Both the position numbers and the translations under genes were made by a program. Of a DNA stretch of 64,000 nt, positions 1 to 8,668 are shown piece after piece. Origin of the DNA: Vibrio metschnikovii CIP 69.14. Its GTDB lineage: Bacteria > Pseudomonadota > Gammaproteobacteria > Enterobacterales > Vibrionaceae. The first letter of the stretch is position 1. Every line of letters begins with the position of its first letter. The DNA lies in the NCBI RefSeq assembly GCF_000176155.1, contig NZ_ACZO01000006.1:434001-498000 (forward strand). The letters are read 5' to 3'. The notes under the pieces are model-generated. The model worked only from the letters and a program-made list of their open reading frames with translations, made no database searches and was not told the origin of the DNA.

Positions 1-881
1 CACTCGTTATAAACGTCGGTCATTGTCTCGTCTTTGAAACACAGCAAGCCACCCATTTGTACCATCGCATCTTTCTTTGCTGACATCGCAAGTGCATCAG
101 CATATTTGTAAGACTCACGAGTGATTTCTTCTATCGTCCAGTCTTTATATCCTGGCTCACGTTGTTGAATGAAATAGGCATTTTCCGCGTAACGAGCTGA
201 ATCCATAATAACTGGAATATCGTAACGCTTGGCAATCTCATACACTGCTTTTAAGTTAGCAATAGAAACCGGTTGCCCGCCCGCTGAGTTACAAGTAATC
301 GTACTCACAATATAGGGAACGTTTGCAGGACCAGCTTCTTCAATCGCTAGCTCTAATTTCTCAAGATCAAAATTGCCTTTAAAGTCAGCATTTACCGATG
401 TATCAAACGCTTCTTTAGTGTAGACATTTTTAGCAACACAGCAGTTTACTTGTGTATGACCTTGCGTGGTATCAAAGAAGTAGTTAGACAATGCAACCAT
501 CTTAGAACGATCAAGGCCTTTTTCTTTTTCACGCTTGTTAATCAATACAGGAATATAAATTTGCTCTGCGCCACGCCCTTGGTGTGTTGGGATAGTCAGC
601 TCATAACCAAAAATATCTTTTACTGCATTAGCCAATGTATAATAACTGCGACTACCACTATAGGCTTCATCACCCATCAACATTGCTGCTTGCATTTTCT
701 GGGTTATGGCACCAGTTCCACTATCAGTGAGCAAATCGATAAATACATCATCACTGTCTAATAAGAACGGATTCATTCCGGCCTTAAGAATTGCCTCTTC
801 ACGATATTCACGTGTTGTTGTTTTAACTGGTTCAATAACGCGGATACGAAATGGTTCTGGTAAATGTTTAAATTTTTGCAT
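1..881 (-). CDS. tnaA: Tryptophanase, 5' part (cut by window edge)
   Basis: PLP-dependent lyase converting tryptophan to indole, pyruvate and ammonia. About 293 N-terminal residues are present; the C-terminal part lies beyond the left edge. It begins [20 protein letters not shown], almost the E. coli TnaA N-terminus, and carries the family stretches [32 protein letters not shown], and the PLP-lysine region AMSAKKDA near residue 270. Tyrosine phenol-lyase, the sister family, differs at these stretches (for example its N-terminus and NYFFDTT), so tryptophanase is preferred. The start is the ATG at 881. The TnaC leader peptide lies 271 bases upstream, as in the catabolite-controlled, tryptophan-attenuated tna operon; a permease gene would be expected downstream, outside the window. 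Confidence 0.95.
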   Translation of the reverse strand, partial: MQKFKHLPEPFRIRVIEPVKTTTREYREEAILKAGMNPFLLDSDDVFIDLLTDSGTGAITQKMQAAMLMGDEAYSGSRSYYTLANAVKDIFGYELTIPTHQGRGAEQIYIPVLINKREKEKGLDRSKMVALSNYFFDTTQGHTQVNCCVAKNVYTKEAFDTSVNADFKGNFDLEKLELAIEEAGPANVPYIVSTITCNSAGGQPVSIANLKAVYEIAKRYDIPVIMDSARYAENAYFIQQREPGYKDWTIEEITRESYKYADALAMSAKKDAMVQMGGLLCFKDETMTDVYNE

Positions 882-1152
882 GATATATCCTTTTGTATTT
901 AATCTTTATCATACCCAAACGACTTTAAGTTTCAGCTAAACTATAAGCAACTTCAGAAGAAAAGGTATCGTCATATTTATTTTAAGCGAAAACCATCGCA
1001 CTAAATAAATAGTGTAATTAGTATTTATTTAAAAATAAAAATAAGACCCAAAATAAAATAGGACTCATTGATAGTTTTAATTAATCTTTAGATTTACTAT
1101 GAAAAATAGTAGAAAACTAGAACTAAAAATAGGCTCTAGCAGTATGGATTTA
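882..1152 (-). promoter_or_regulatory. tnaC-tnaA leader (probable Rho-dependent attenuation region)
   Basis: The 271 bases between the TnaC stop codon and the tnaA start contain no other gene. In E. coli and Proteus this interval holds the boxA/rut elements and the pause sites where Rho stops transcription unless tryptophan stalls the ribosome on TnaC. The length is similar to E. coli (about 220). No intrinsic hairpin plus T-run is visible, which fits a Rho-dependent mechanism. The role is inferred from position and the TnaC peptide. Confidence 0.6.
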
Positions 1153-1254
1153 TCAGTGCGGGAAAACAGGGAGGACAGAAATTTTGTAGTCGTTTGTATA
1201 CCAAGCCAATGAGCTTGACCATAACTTATCAATTCTTCTTAGATTAATATGCAT
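1153..1254 (-). CDS. tnaC: Tryptophanase operon leader peptide TnaC (33 aa)
   Basis: A 33-residue ORF on the tnaA strand ending WYTNDYKISVLPVFPH and a TGA stop. The E. coli leader has W12, D16 and P24 (WFNIDNKIVDHRP) and the Proteus leader WFNIDSELAFFFP. Here W18 and D22 keep the same four-residue spacing, and a KI pair follows as in E. coli. Prolines fall at 29 and 32, seven and ten residues after the Asp rather than eight, so which one occupies the P-site at arrest is open. A second Trp sits at residue 12. In the family, free tryptophan makes the nascent peptide block its own release, masking the Rho-loading site and letting transcription reach tnaA. Function is inferred from motif and position. 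Confidence 0.85.
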   Translation of the reverse strand: MHINLRRIDKLWSSSLAWYTNDYKISVLPVFPH

Positions 1255-1340
1255 ATCTAATTCCATCGTTAGTTACAGCAGATTATTTAACAAATCCATT
1301 ATTAGATAAAATAAAATTAAGTAAATTTAAAACAACGCCA

Positions 1341-1358
1341 AATGTGACTTTCATCAAC
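1341..1358 (-). promoter_or_regulatory. Candidate CRP site upstream of tnaC
   Basis: TGTGACTTTCATCAACA reads as one full CRP half-site (TGTGA) with a partial second half six bases away. It lies about 90 bases upstream of the tnaC start, the region where CRP activates tna in E. coli. Only one half is good, so this is tentative. Confidence 0.35.
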
Positions 1359-1425
1359 ATATAGAACAGAAAAATAAACTCTTAATCACAAATTTCGTTT
1401 TGATACAAAAAAAGGATAACACTAT

Positions 1426-1462
1426 TATATCCAAACAACTTGGAATTTCAGGCAGGCGGTGA
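1426..1462 (+). repeat. ERIC-type repeat, left end
   Basis: The segment matches the left end of the fuller copy at 5321-5450 (AACAACTTGGAATTTCAGG followed by a CAGGCGG block). The right half is not recognisable; the sequence beyond runs into the ISAs1 relic. It is either a diverged or a truncated ERIC element. Confidence 0.55.
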
Positions 1463-1576
1463 GAGAACATTGGAGGATAGACAGGGTAAGATCATGAACA
1501 TTTCTTGTATAACGTAAAGTTAAATTTGACCTGACGCGCGTGCTGTGATCTTATGCTCTTCTTTTGGGGAGCGACC

Positions 1577-2035
1577 ATGGATATTAATACCATCAAAAAG
1601 CATTTCAGTATTATCCGTGACGAACGATAGTGTGCAAAAGTTGACTATTCTCTGTTTGATATTTTGTTTGGGTCTATCTGCGCCGTGATAGCCGGAGGTC
1701 AAGGCTGGACTGACGATGGCAAGACTTTGCGCGACTCCTACGATAGAGACGACAGGCAAAGCACCATCATATATGGTGAGCGCCTATGCAAGTGCTAACC
1801 AACTGGTACTGGGTCAACTCAAAACCAACAATAAAAGTAGTGAAATTACCGCGATTCCAGAGCTGATTAAGATGCTTGACTTGCGAGGAGCTATCGTGAC
1901 GATTGCTGCGATGGCCTGCCAGACCAAGATTGCCAAGGCGATCAGTAGCAAGGGCGGTGATTACTTGTTGGTAGTAAAGGGTAATCAAGGCAAGTTGTCG
2001 GCAGCCATACATACAGCCTTCGCCCTACACCGCCG
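1577..2035 (+). pseudogene. ISAs1-family transposase relic, N-terminal part
   Basis: Broken 5' half of an ISAs1 (H-repeat type) transposase. A start ATG at 1577 opens MDINTIKKHFSIIRDER, then an in-frame TAG at 1628. The reading continues through DILFGSICAVIAGGQGW and jumps directly to DGKTLRDSYDRDDRQST, so a segment of several tens of codons usually found between these motifs is missing. A frameshift near 1770 leads into MVSAYASANQLVLGQLKT and the conserved MLDLRGAIVTI and LLVVKGNQGKL stretches. The IS66-family element then interrupts it at 2036. The C-terminal part resumes at 3580. It cannot make a functional transposase. Confidence 0.85.
2028..2035. repeat. 8-bp target-site duplication (mate at 3580-3587)
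   Basis: CACCGCCG occurs immediately left of the IS66-family element and again immediately right of it at 3580-3587. Eight-base duplications are the signature of IS66-family insertion. The match is exact. Confidence 0.9.
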
Positions 2036-3579
2036 GTAACTATTCACCCGCGAGCTATTGACGTCGGGTTATGCTAAAAACGCTGGCGTCTGATAATCCA
2101 CTTTGATCATATGATACTCGACGATTTCACGCAGCCAGTTATAAGCTGATAGCTGTTGGAGTTTAGCGGTCTCGATAAGTGAGAACATCCGTTCACGGGA
2201 CAGGTCTCCTCGATATGAACGGGTTACGTAACAGCACTTTCTCATCAATATGTAATTACGAAGAACTCGTTCCGCTGCGTTGTTCGTTAGCGGGACATTT
2301 GGAGTCATCCATAAAGCGCCAGACCATAGCATCATCTGCGATGAGATTACGGCATCGACCTCGATATCGTTTTGAACATTGATAACTACCCAGTTTCAGC
2401 CAATAAAGCCAGCTCTTTCTTAATCGCCTAAGTCGACGATAATATTGATTCTCCGTAATTTTATTCTCGATATATCGATGGTGGCACCTGAATACGCTAT
2501 GAGCGATTAAACTGAGTTTTTCTCCGATTTTTTGGTTTTCGGGGCAAACGCTCTCCTCGATAGCGATAACGTTTCTTAAGATGTGAGCCCAGCATAACTG
2601 CCTCTTAGAGCCATCAATATATTTGTAGGCTGAATATTGGTCAGTCACTAAAAGGTGTGAAACTGCCTCACCAAGCAATCGCTTGGCAGCATGTTGGTTT
2701 CTACCACTGTTGATTTGGAAAAAAGCAACGTCATTACTGAGTGCAGCCCACATCCAGCGCTTATCATTATTGCGTTGATGTGAGGTTTCATCAGCCATGA
2801 TCAGTTCAGCCGCTTTAACTGTTTCATGAATTTGTTTATGAGTATTCGCTAAGTATTCCGTTACTCGCCCTTGAGCCGCTGATATCGCACCGGTAGAGAA
2901 GCTCAACTGAAAGACATCTTTCAGCATCGATTGTATTTTACCTATGCTTTGATGATGCTGTGTCGCTTGGATTGCGATAAAGCTGTGTAGATTTGGTCCC
3001 ATCTGAATATCAGGCACGTATTCTGGAAGCTCGGCTTGATGCTTATCACCACACCATGAGCACTCACCTTTGAAGGCTTGATGCTCAATAAGTGTGTATG
3101 AGATGTCAGGTAAATCAAAAACTTGATGTCGTTTAAAAGGCTTTCTATTGGGAATAATGCAACCACCGCAGTGGCATGTTTTATTTGGTAAATATTGCTC
3201 AACCGAGGCACTGTCTTCAATTGGATGAAGCAGTCGGCGATGACCTTTATGACCTGGTTGAGCCCCTTGCTTTTTTCCAGACTTCTTCCTATTCGGCGAA
3301 GTATTTTTAGCTTTATTATGCAATGGCTGCTGTGATGATGGTACAGAAGAGTTTCGACTGTTTTGGTTTAGTCGGTCTTCAAGCTCTGCCAGCTTATTCC
3401 ATAAAAAGCTGATGATATCTTTTGCCTCTTCAGGCGAATCGAAATCTGGCGGTGGAGGTAATGTTTTCTTATTCATACCTCAAGATTGCCACCACAAAAA
3501 GATCACTCAAGTTGAATGTGGGATCAAGTGAACTAAGTCACATAATTTTGGTGTCAAGGCATTGCGGGTGGAGAGTTAC
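2036..3579 (-). mobile_element. IS66-family insertion sequence inside an ISAs1 relic
   Basis: A 1544-bp element bounded by imperfect inverted repeats beginning GTAACT and containing CACCCGC: left GTAACTATTCACCCGC at 2036, right GTAACTCTCCACCCGC read inward from 3579. An exact 8-bp duplication (CACCGCCG) flanks it. It carries a single transposase gene of the compact IS66 type without the accessory tnpA/tnpB genes. Intact ends and a perfect duplication indicate a fairly recent insertion, although the transposase frame is now broken. Confidence 0.9.
2069..3476 (-). pseudogene. IS66-family transposase, frameshifted
   Basis: From the ATG at 3476 the frame encodes a typical IS66 transposase: an N-terminal helical leucine-rich segment (LWNKLAELEDRLNQNSRNSS), a basic SGKKQGAQPGHKGH stretch, a zinc-finger-like Cys cluster (CHCGGC, CSWCG) and the catalytic domain with ADETSHQR and VTDQYSAY. 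Around 2293-2303 the frame shifts: the first frame ends in a short nonsense tail at 2256, while the second frame continues with the conserved VPLTNNAAERVLRN and ETAKLQQ blocks to 2069. The catalytic Glu lies in that second part. A single-base change would restore about 470 residues. Probably inactive; a sequencing error cannot be excluded. Confidence 0.85.
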
Positions 3580-4073
3580 CACCGCCGAACCCAATTGACA
3601 AAACCACCTATCAAATCGAGAAACAAAAGGGCCGCGTAGAAGCACGTACTTGTCATGTACTCAAGGCTAGCGAGTTAGAGGGTGACTTCTCAACGTGGAG
3701 CGGACTAGCCAGTATTGTCATGGTTGAAAATTACCGAGTAGCCAAAGGTAAAGCGCCAGAGTTGGAGTACCGCTTCTACATAAGTTCAACTGACAACCTG
3801 ACCCCAGAGCAGGCAGGAAATGCCATTCGAGCCCACTGGGGCATAGAGTCGATGCACTGGATTTTAGATGTGGGCATGCGAGAAGATGCTTGTCAGATTT
3901 ATCGACAAAACGCGGCTGAAAATTTGGCAGGGTTAAGACACATGGCGCTTAACATGCTAAGAGCTGAGCCAACCAAAATTAGTGTGCCAATGAAGCGGAA
4001 ACGTTGCATGATGACCCCCAGCTTCTTGGAGCATGTCTTAGTTGCTGGATTTAAGTCAATGACTAAATCCTAA
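3580..4073 (+). pseudogene. ISAs1-family transposase relic, C-terminal part
   Basis: The 3' half of the transposase whose 5' half ends at 2035. Reading from about 3594 gives IDKTTYQIEKQKGRVEART, then SGLASIVMVENYR, the family's YRFYISS, the RAHWGIESMHWILDVGMREDA block, and NAAENLAGLRHMALNML. Joining the two halves after removing the IS66 element and one target duplication still leaves a one-base frame difference, so the gene was already damaged before that insertion. It ends at a TAA at 4071-4073. Confidence 0.85.
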
Positions 4074-4372
4074 CCATTCATGCGGACGCCCTGGATTTTA
4101 TTCGAGAACTTTAAGTAAAAATATGATAATTTTCAAGGGCACTGTTGGTTTTACACTTATTGATTTCATACCATCGTAAGTACACATGCTATTTCTATCA
4201 ATACAAGATATTGAGTGCGTATATCTATAGTTAATTGCTGAAATATTTTAGCATACCCCAATTTGGTTATAGTCTCTTTGCTAGTAATCAATATAATGCG
4301 AGCAAATCTTACAATTGTTTAACTAATCTATCAGATTTAACAAAGCCGCAGTTCCATTGATACAGGATACTT

Positions 4373-5026
4373 ATGAAAACTCATGATAAAATCATACTCG
4401 CAAGCTTAAAATTATTTAATGAAAAAGGAGAACGTGCAGTTAATACAAACCATATTGCTGAGTATTTAGGCATTAGCCCTGGGAATCTCTATTACCATTT
4501 CCGCAACAAAGAGGACATTATTAAATCTATCTTCGAAAAATACATAGAACATACGCAACAAAGCTTCATTGCTGATGACGAAAACACTCCAGCCGAGGTA
4601 TTTCTCCAACAGTACTGTGATCAAGTATTCAATAGCTTCTGGCAGTTTCGCTTTTTTCACAGTAGCATGCCCGGTATTGTGCTTCGAGACAAAGAGTTAC
4701 ATAAGCGTTATCTTTCTGTCCACAGTGTATTAGGTGAAAGAGCGAAGTATTCAGTTATCAGGCTTAAAAATGATCAAATCATTAATATTGATGAGCAAGA
4801 CATTGATGATCTTGTTGAGTTGATGCGAGTGGTGGGTAGCTTTTGGATGAATTACTTAATGGCCAATAAATTGAACGGAAAGATAACCAAAACCGAACTC
4901 TATCGAGGTATTCTCAAAATCATCAATTTACTTTGGCCTTATACAACACCGACAGGTAAACAGCGACTGTCAGTTTTGCGTGTACGATATCAAAAACTCT
5001 CCCGCTCAAAAAAATCTCTTACCTAA
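4373..5026 (+). CDS. TetR/AcrR-family transcriptional regulator
   Basis: 217 residues. The N-terminal helix-turn-helix is clear: IILASLKLFNEKGERAVN, then HIAEYLGISPGNLYYHFRNK (recognition helix about residues 28-46) and KEDIIKSIFEKY. The C-terminal ligand/dimer domain (about 60-200) is all-helical with aromatic patches such as SFWQFRFFHS and GSFWMNYL. The likely target is the membrane protein and hydrolase genes downstream on the same strand, but 586 bases with a hairpin and an ERIC repeat lie between. The gene is AT-rich and sits between IS relics, suggesting acquired DNA. The ligand is unknown. Confidence 0.85.
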   Translation: MKTHDKIILASLKLFNEKGERAVNTNHIAEYLGISPGNLYYHFRNKEDIIKSIFEKYIEHTQQSFIADDENTPAEVFLQQYCDQVFNSFWQFRFFHSSMPGIVLRDKELHKRYLSVHSVLGERAKYSVIRLKNDQIINIDEQDIDDLVELMRVVGSFWMNYLMANKLNGKITKTELYRGILKIINLLWPYTTPTGKQRLSVLRVRYQKLSRSKKSLT

Positions 5027-5260
5027 TACCCATACTCAGCTTTTTAATTATCCTTAACAGATACGGTATTGCTTGGTATGTCGTTAAACTCTACACCAAG
5101 CAATTCGATCGACTCATTGACTTTTTACAACTATCAATACGCAAAAAACCTCCCATTAGATCTTGCATTTCACATCACATTTTTTAATAAAAAATGCAGT
5201 CGAATTAAACAGTATCTGAAAAGTGTGGTTAATTGCACATCATTTGGTCATTCATTGTTT

Positions 5261-5295
5261 TAGAGTTAAAGCTCTAAATAAGAGCTTTAACTCTA
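5261..5295. other. Perfect 15-bp inverted repeat (hairpin)
   Basis: TAGAGTTAAAGCTCT, a five-base AAATA loop, and the exact complement at 5281-5295. The flanks are T-rich before and A-rich after the stem on the + strand, the opposite of an intrinsic terminator on either strand. The rest of the gene-free stretch 5027-5612 holds only this hairpin, the ERIC repeat and an unsupported 64-codon ORF at 5069-5263. Confidence 0.7.
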
Positions 5296-5320
5296 AAAAA
5301 AGGGGGGTGCTCTTACTGTT

Positions 5321-5450
5321 TATATAACCAAACAACTTAGAGTTACAGGTAGGCGGCAAGTGAGTTCATCCCCATGAGCATAGACAGACTATGTGATTGG
5401 GATGAACGAATGTAACCAACACCCCTGCAGCTTCAAGTAGGAAGGGGATA
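5321..5450 (+). repeat. ERIC-type repeat, full length
   Basis: About 130 bases, close to the 127-bp length of the enterobacterial/Vibrio ERIC element. It has the left end (AACAACTTAGAGTTACAGG), the central imperfect palindrome (GAGTTCATCCCCATGAGC facing TGATTGGGATGAAC), and the right end (ACCCCTGCAGCTTCAAGT then a GGATA terminus). Non-autonomous, MITE-like. Confidence 0.85.
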
Positions 5451-5612
5451 AAACTAATAACGATAAAGTTGTGTTACAAACATAAACTCATTTTGTTCTT
5501 TATTTCTGCATTAATTAGTAATGGGGCTATAAGCAAAAATTCATCGATTAACAATATGAGTTTGATAGTAATTAAATCTTAGGTGCTGTTGAACAGTATA
5601 AGTGAGGTCCCA

Positions 5613-6542
5613 ATGTTTTTCTTTGAATCTATACCTTGGTATAACTGGATAATGTGGTTGATTGTACTTGTTACATTAATGGGTTTAAATGAAATTATTC
5701 GTGCTAGCAAATGGGCAAGCTTGGCTATTTTTATTGCTTTGCCTATCGCTCTAACTCCAATATGGCTATATATGGGTAGTGATGTTACCTCTTGGTTTAC
5801 TTGGGTAAAGGTATATTCCGCTTTAGCCGGTAGTATTATATATTTAGTTATTCGCTTTACCGATTTTCACAAAAAGCATCCCTGGTATCTTATTTTAGTG
5901 CCCGTAATTCTCGCTATTAATATTTTTGAAGCTGTAATGCGGGAATTTCAAGTCGGTATCGCTGGTTTCAATGGTATCGTCGATGGAATGCAGTATATTT
6001 CTGGTGGCTGGAACTATGTGAACGCTTTCGCAGGCATACTAAATATTATCTTGATTTGTGGATGGACAGGCATCTTTGCGTATAGAGGGCAAAGAACTGG
6101 CGGAATTCGCTATGACATGCTCTGGCCAGATCAAATTCGCCTGTGGGTAATCGCTTATGGTATCTGGAATATTGCCTACGTTTACTCTTGTGCTCCCGGA
6201 AATGCATTTTATTCGGGTGTCGCACTTAATATTTCAGCCACTATTCCAGCTTTATTTTGGGCAAAAGGGACTTGGATGCAAAACCGAGCAGCGACCCTCA
6301 GTTTTTGGATGATGTGGGTAATGACTTTCCCTTACTTTTTTGCCATCGGTAGTACATTTAACGTCGCTCCCAGTTATAACCCAATGGCTAACTGGAGCAT
6401 ATCTCTACTCTCTTTAGTATTAAATCTGTATTTGGCAAGCTGGCAGCTACGTCGAATTTTACTAAAACGTTTAAACCCAATGAGAGATGAAATTTTTTCA
6501 GATCAGGAAGAATATAAATCCATTAATGCTTATCGCCAATAA
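5613..6542 (+). CDS. Polytopic membrane protein, DUF5692-like
   Basis: 309 residues from the ATG at 5613, which has a GAGGT ribosome-binding site six bases upstream; an in-frame GTG at 5583 would add ten residues without a ribosome-binding site. About eight hydrophobic segments span the protein, including WIMWLIVLVTLMGLNEIIRA near the N-terminus, LILVPVILAINIFEAVM in the middle and ISLLSLVLNLYLASW near the end. Tryptophans and polar residues (for example LWPDQIRLW, IWNIAYVYSC) lie between them. The sequence resembles what is annotated as DUF5692, a family without known function; that assignment is from memory and not certain. The alpha/beta hydrolase follows 64 bases downstream, probably in the same transcript. 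Confidence 0.75.
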   Translation: MFFFESIPWYNWIMWLIVLVTLMGLNEIIRASKWASLAIFIALPIALTPIWLYMGSDVTSWFTWVKVYSALAGSIIYLVIRFTDFHKKHPWYLILVPVILAINIFEAVMREFQVGIAGFNGIVDGMQYISGGWNYVNAFAGILNIILICGWTGIFAYRGQRTGGIRYDMLWPDQIRLWVIAYGIWNIAYVYSCAPGNAFYSGVALNISATIPALFWAKGTWMQNRAATLSFWMMWVMTFPYFFAIGSTFNVAPSYNPMANWSISLLSLVLNLYLASWQLRRILLKRLNPMRDEIFSDQEEYKSINAYRQ

Positions 6543-6606
6543 TCTTTAACATGCCCACAATAAATAACTTACATGTGGGCATCACTTTATTAAAAAGGAA
6601 TCTATT

Positions 6607-7521
6607 ATGAAAAAAGCACGCTTGATAGTTGTTACAATTATCATTCTGCTACTCAGTTTGCCAATCTATGTCATGTCGACTTTCATCTTCAAAAATCCTA
6701 TACCTGATGATGAATTCTCAGCAAATTTAACCAGTATTGTCGATAATCTTGAAACCAAAATCGAAGGTAAAGGTGAACATACCCTAGTTTTTATCCATGG
6801 CTATCCTGATAGTCTCGAAATGTGGGACAAACAAGCCGATTTCTTTAAAGAAAACTATCAAGTCGTCCGTTTCACTCTACCAGGTTTCGAACAAACAGAT
6901 CGCGAGTTACGCCCACACTACAGTATCAAGCAGATGAGAAGCATTATTGATAAATTTATAGAACATTTAGATCAACAATCAATTACCGTTATTGCCCATG
7001 ACTGGGGAGCAGTATATGCCTCTCATTACCTAAAACAAAACGATCTCGTTGATAGGCTTATCTTGCTTGACATCGGTAGTTTTGCCGATGAGCCGCGACC
7101 TAAAATAAATGTTCAATACACGTTAGCTTTAGCAGTTGCGTGGACTCTACCTGATTATCTTGGTACCAAGCTCGCGCTTTTCACTGCTGATAAAATCTTA
7201 CAAGTTCCACGTGTTGATCCTCATAAATCTATTGAAAATTTAAGACCAGATTCTAGATTGACTTATCCTTACTGGCATTTATGGAAAGAAGTACTGACAA
7301 GTAATACGACACAACCTGTAATAGTCGATGATTATGGAACGCCATTTTTATTTATTTATGGCAAAGACAAATCAATCTGGTTTCATGCAAAAACATGGGA
7401 ACAAGAAGTAATTGATAAAAACAAAGGTCAAATTGAAGTAGTTCCCGGTGGCCATTGGTTTATGCATTCATATCCTGAATTAGTGAACCAAAAAATCTAT
7501 AATTGGTTAAATACGAGATAG
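6607..7521 (+). CDS. Membrane-anchored alpha/beta hydrolase (epoxide hydrolase-like)
   Basis: 304 residues. Residues 5-27 are a single hydrophobic segment (LIVVTIIILLLSLPIYVM) that looks like an uncleaved anchor or signal sequence, placing the enzyme outside the cytoplasm. The fold shows HGYP at 64-67 (oxyanion hole), AHDWG with Asp132 as likely nucleophile, and GGHWF with His283. An Asp at the nucleophile elbow is typical of epoxide hydrolases and haloalkane dehalogenases rather than esterases. The acid member may be the Asp in FIYGKDKS near residue 258. The substrate is unknown. It lies behind the DUF5692-like gene and the TetR gene and may form a small detoxification module with them. Confidence 0.8.
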   Translation: MKKARLIVVTIIILLLSLPIYVMSTFIFKNPIPDDEFSANLTSIVDNLETKIEGKGEHTLVFIHGYPDSLEMWDKQADFFKENYQVVRFTLPGFEQTDRELRPHYSIKQMRSIIDKFIEHLDQQSITVIAHDWGAVYASHYLKQNDLVDRLILLDIGSFADEPRPKINVQYTLALAVAWTLPDYLGTKLALFTADKILQVPRVDPHKSIENLRPDSRLTYPYWHLWKEVLTSNTTQPVIVDDYGTPFLFIYGKDKSIWFHAKTWEQEVIDKNKGQIEVVPGGHWFMHSYPELVNQKIYNWLNTR

Positions 7522-7565
7522 ATTCAAAATAATTTTACATGTCTTTGCCTACAAAAAGATAAACC

Positions 7566-7600
7566 ATTTAAACAAACTACTTGGTGTTTCAGGTTGGCGG
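7566..7600 (+). repeat. ERIC-type repeat, left end
   Basis: Matches the left end of the 5321-5450 copy (AACAAACTACTTGGTGTTTC then AGGTTGGCGG). The following sequence is the truncated 3' end of an IS630-family transposase, so the repeat end and the IS relic are fused here. Confidence 0.55.
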
Positions 7601-8305
7601 TAAATTAATGAATCTCTTATTGACCCAAGGCACGACCATCGCTTCACCAATGCCTCTTGCAGGGCATATCCAGCCAAATAAGTAGGCGTATTCAAACTGC
7701 TGTTGTTTCACGGCTCTAGGCCTTGTACCTCGTGCTGCCCAAAGTCGGGTGGTGGTATTTTGTTGTCCAAAACGAGCTTCATCTTGAAACCAAACATCGA
7801 CATTCTCCAGCCCCATGTGGCCTGGGATCTTAAGGATCGTTTCAATTTTTAATTTTTTTAAAATCGTCTTGGATTTGCTGTAATTGTTTGGGGTGTTTTG
7901 ACCGAGAAGTGATCCATGAGAATCCCATATGGTCGAGTAAATAATAAATAGAATCAGGATGATTATGTTGACCAAATTCTTTGACAATATAAGCATGGAT
8001 ATCAGCAACAATGAGTCGTCCACCTTGTGGATTTGTAATGTATTGATCTATTTGATTTTTTTCTCAGGGGTTAATAAAGGAGGTCTTCCCGTTCTTGGTT
8101 TTTCCTTAAGTCCCTCCAGTCCTTCCTCAAGGAAGGTTTGCACCCACTTATTGACACTAGTACGGCTCACTTTAAGAAATTTAGCAATTTGGGTGTGAGA
8201 GTGGCCATCTTTAAAGTGAGCGAGGGCGAGCAATCTCATTTTCATTTGAATGGATTTTTGTTGGCTCTCCAGTTTTTTGAAGTCGATATTGTGTAAGCTA
8301 TCCAT
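7601..8305 (-). pseudogene. IS630-family transposase relic
   Basis: The N-terminal helix-turn-helix is intact from the ATG at 8305: MKMRLLALAHFKDGHSHTQI and RTSVNKWVQTFLEEG, then GRPPLLTPEKK. A frame change near 8050 leads to GGRLIVADIHAYIVKEFG and YYLLDHMGFSW. A second near 7860 leads to the first catalytic Asp region VDVWFQDEARFGQQ. The coding sequence stops at VPWVNKRF against an ERIC end, so the later catalytic Asp and Glu are missing. Two frameshifts and a lost C-terminus make it non-functional. Confidence 0.85.
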
Positions 8306-8381
8306 GGTTAATCCATCCTGATATTGAATGGAGTTAATTAGGTCATATTTTTATTTAGATTGTTATTACATACAGACAGCC

Positions 8382-8504
8382 ATGGACTTTGTTATTGAAG
8401 AATTTGAAAAATTGAAAGACAATGCGCACAACATGAAGGGGTTAGATTTTACCTATGAACCGTCAGTGTTGCGTCATTTTACCGCTCGTCTAAAAGAAAT
8501 ATAA
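8382..8504 (+). CDS. 40-residue ORF, possibly a gene remnant
   Basis: ATG at 8382 to TAA at 8502-8504, encoding a charged helical peptide ([19 protein letters not shown], ending FTARLKEI). I do not recognise it. Its composition resembles the C-terminal tail of a larger protein, so it may be the stump left by the adjacent IS630 insertion. No clear ribosome-binding site precedes it. The next 164 bases (8505-8668) hold nothing I can identify. Confidence 0.3.
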   Translation: MDFVIEEFEKLKDNAHNMKGLDFTYEPSVLRHFTARLKEI

Positions 8505-8668
8505 AGTAACTAAGGCACATCTCTTGCCGCGCGAGGTCTGCCTGTATTGCCATAGCGAAGCGATGAAAAAATAGAGTGATGGATACAGAGCGCTGAGTCT
8601 AACCGTTTGATTAGGTAAATGTTCTTTATAGACTTGCTTGAGAAGTTGAACATCCACCTGTTTTTTTA

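Noticed and set aside
450-939. Two + strand ORFs (103 and 77 codons) over tnaA
   Set aside because: They are antisense to a clearly homologous tryptophanase frame and have no recognisable sequence.
5069-5263. 64-codon ORF after the TetR gene
   Set aside because: No ribosome-binding site, no recognisable family, AT-rich; probably chance.
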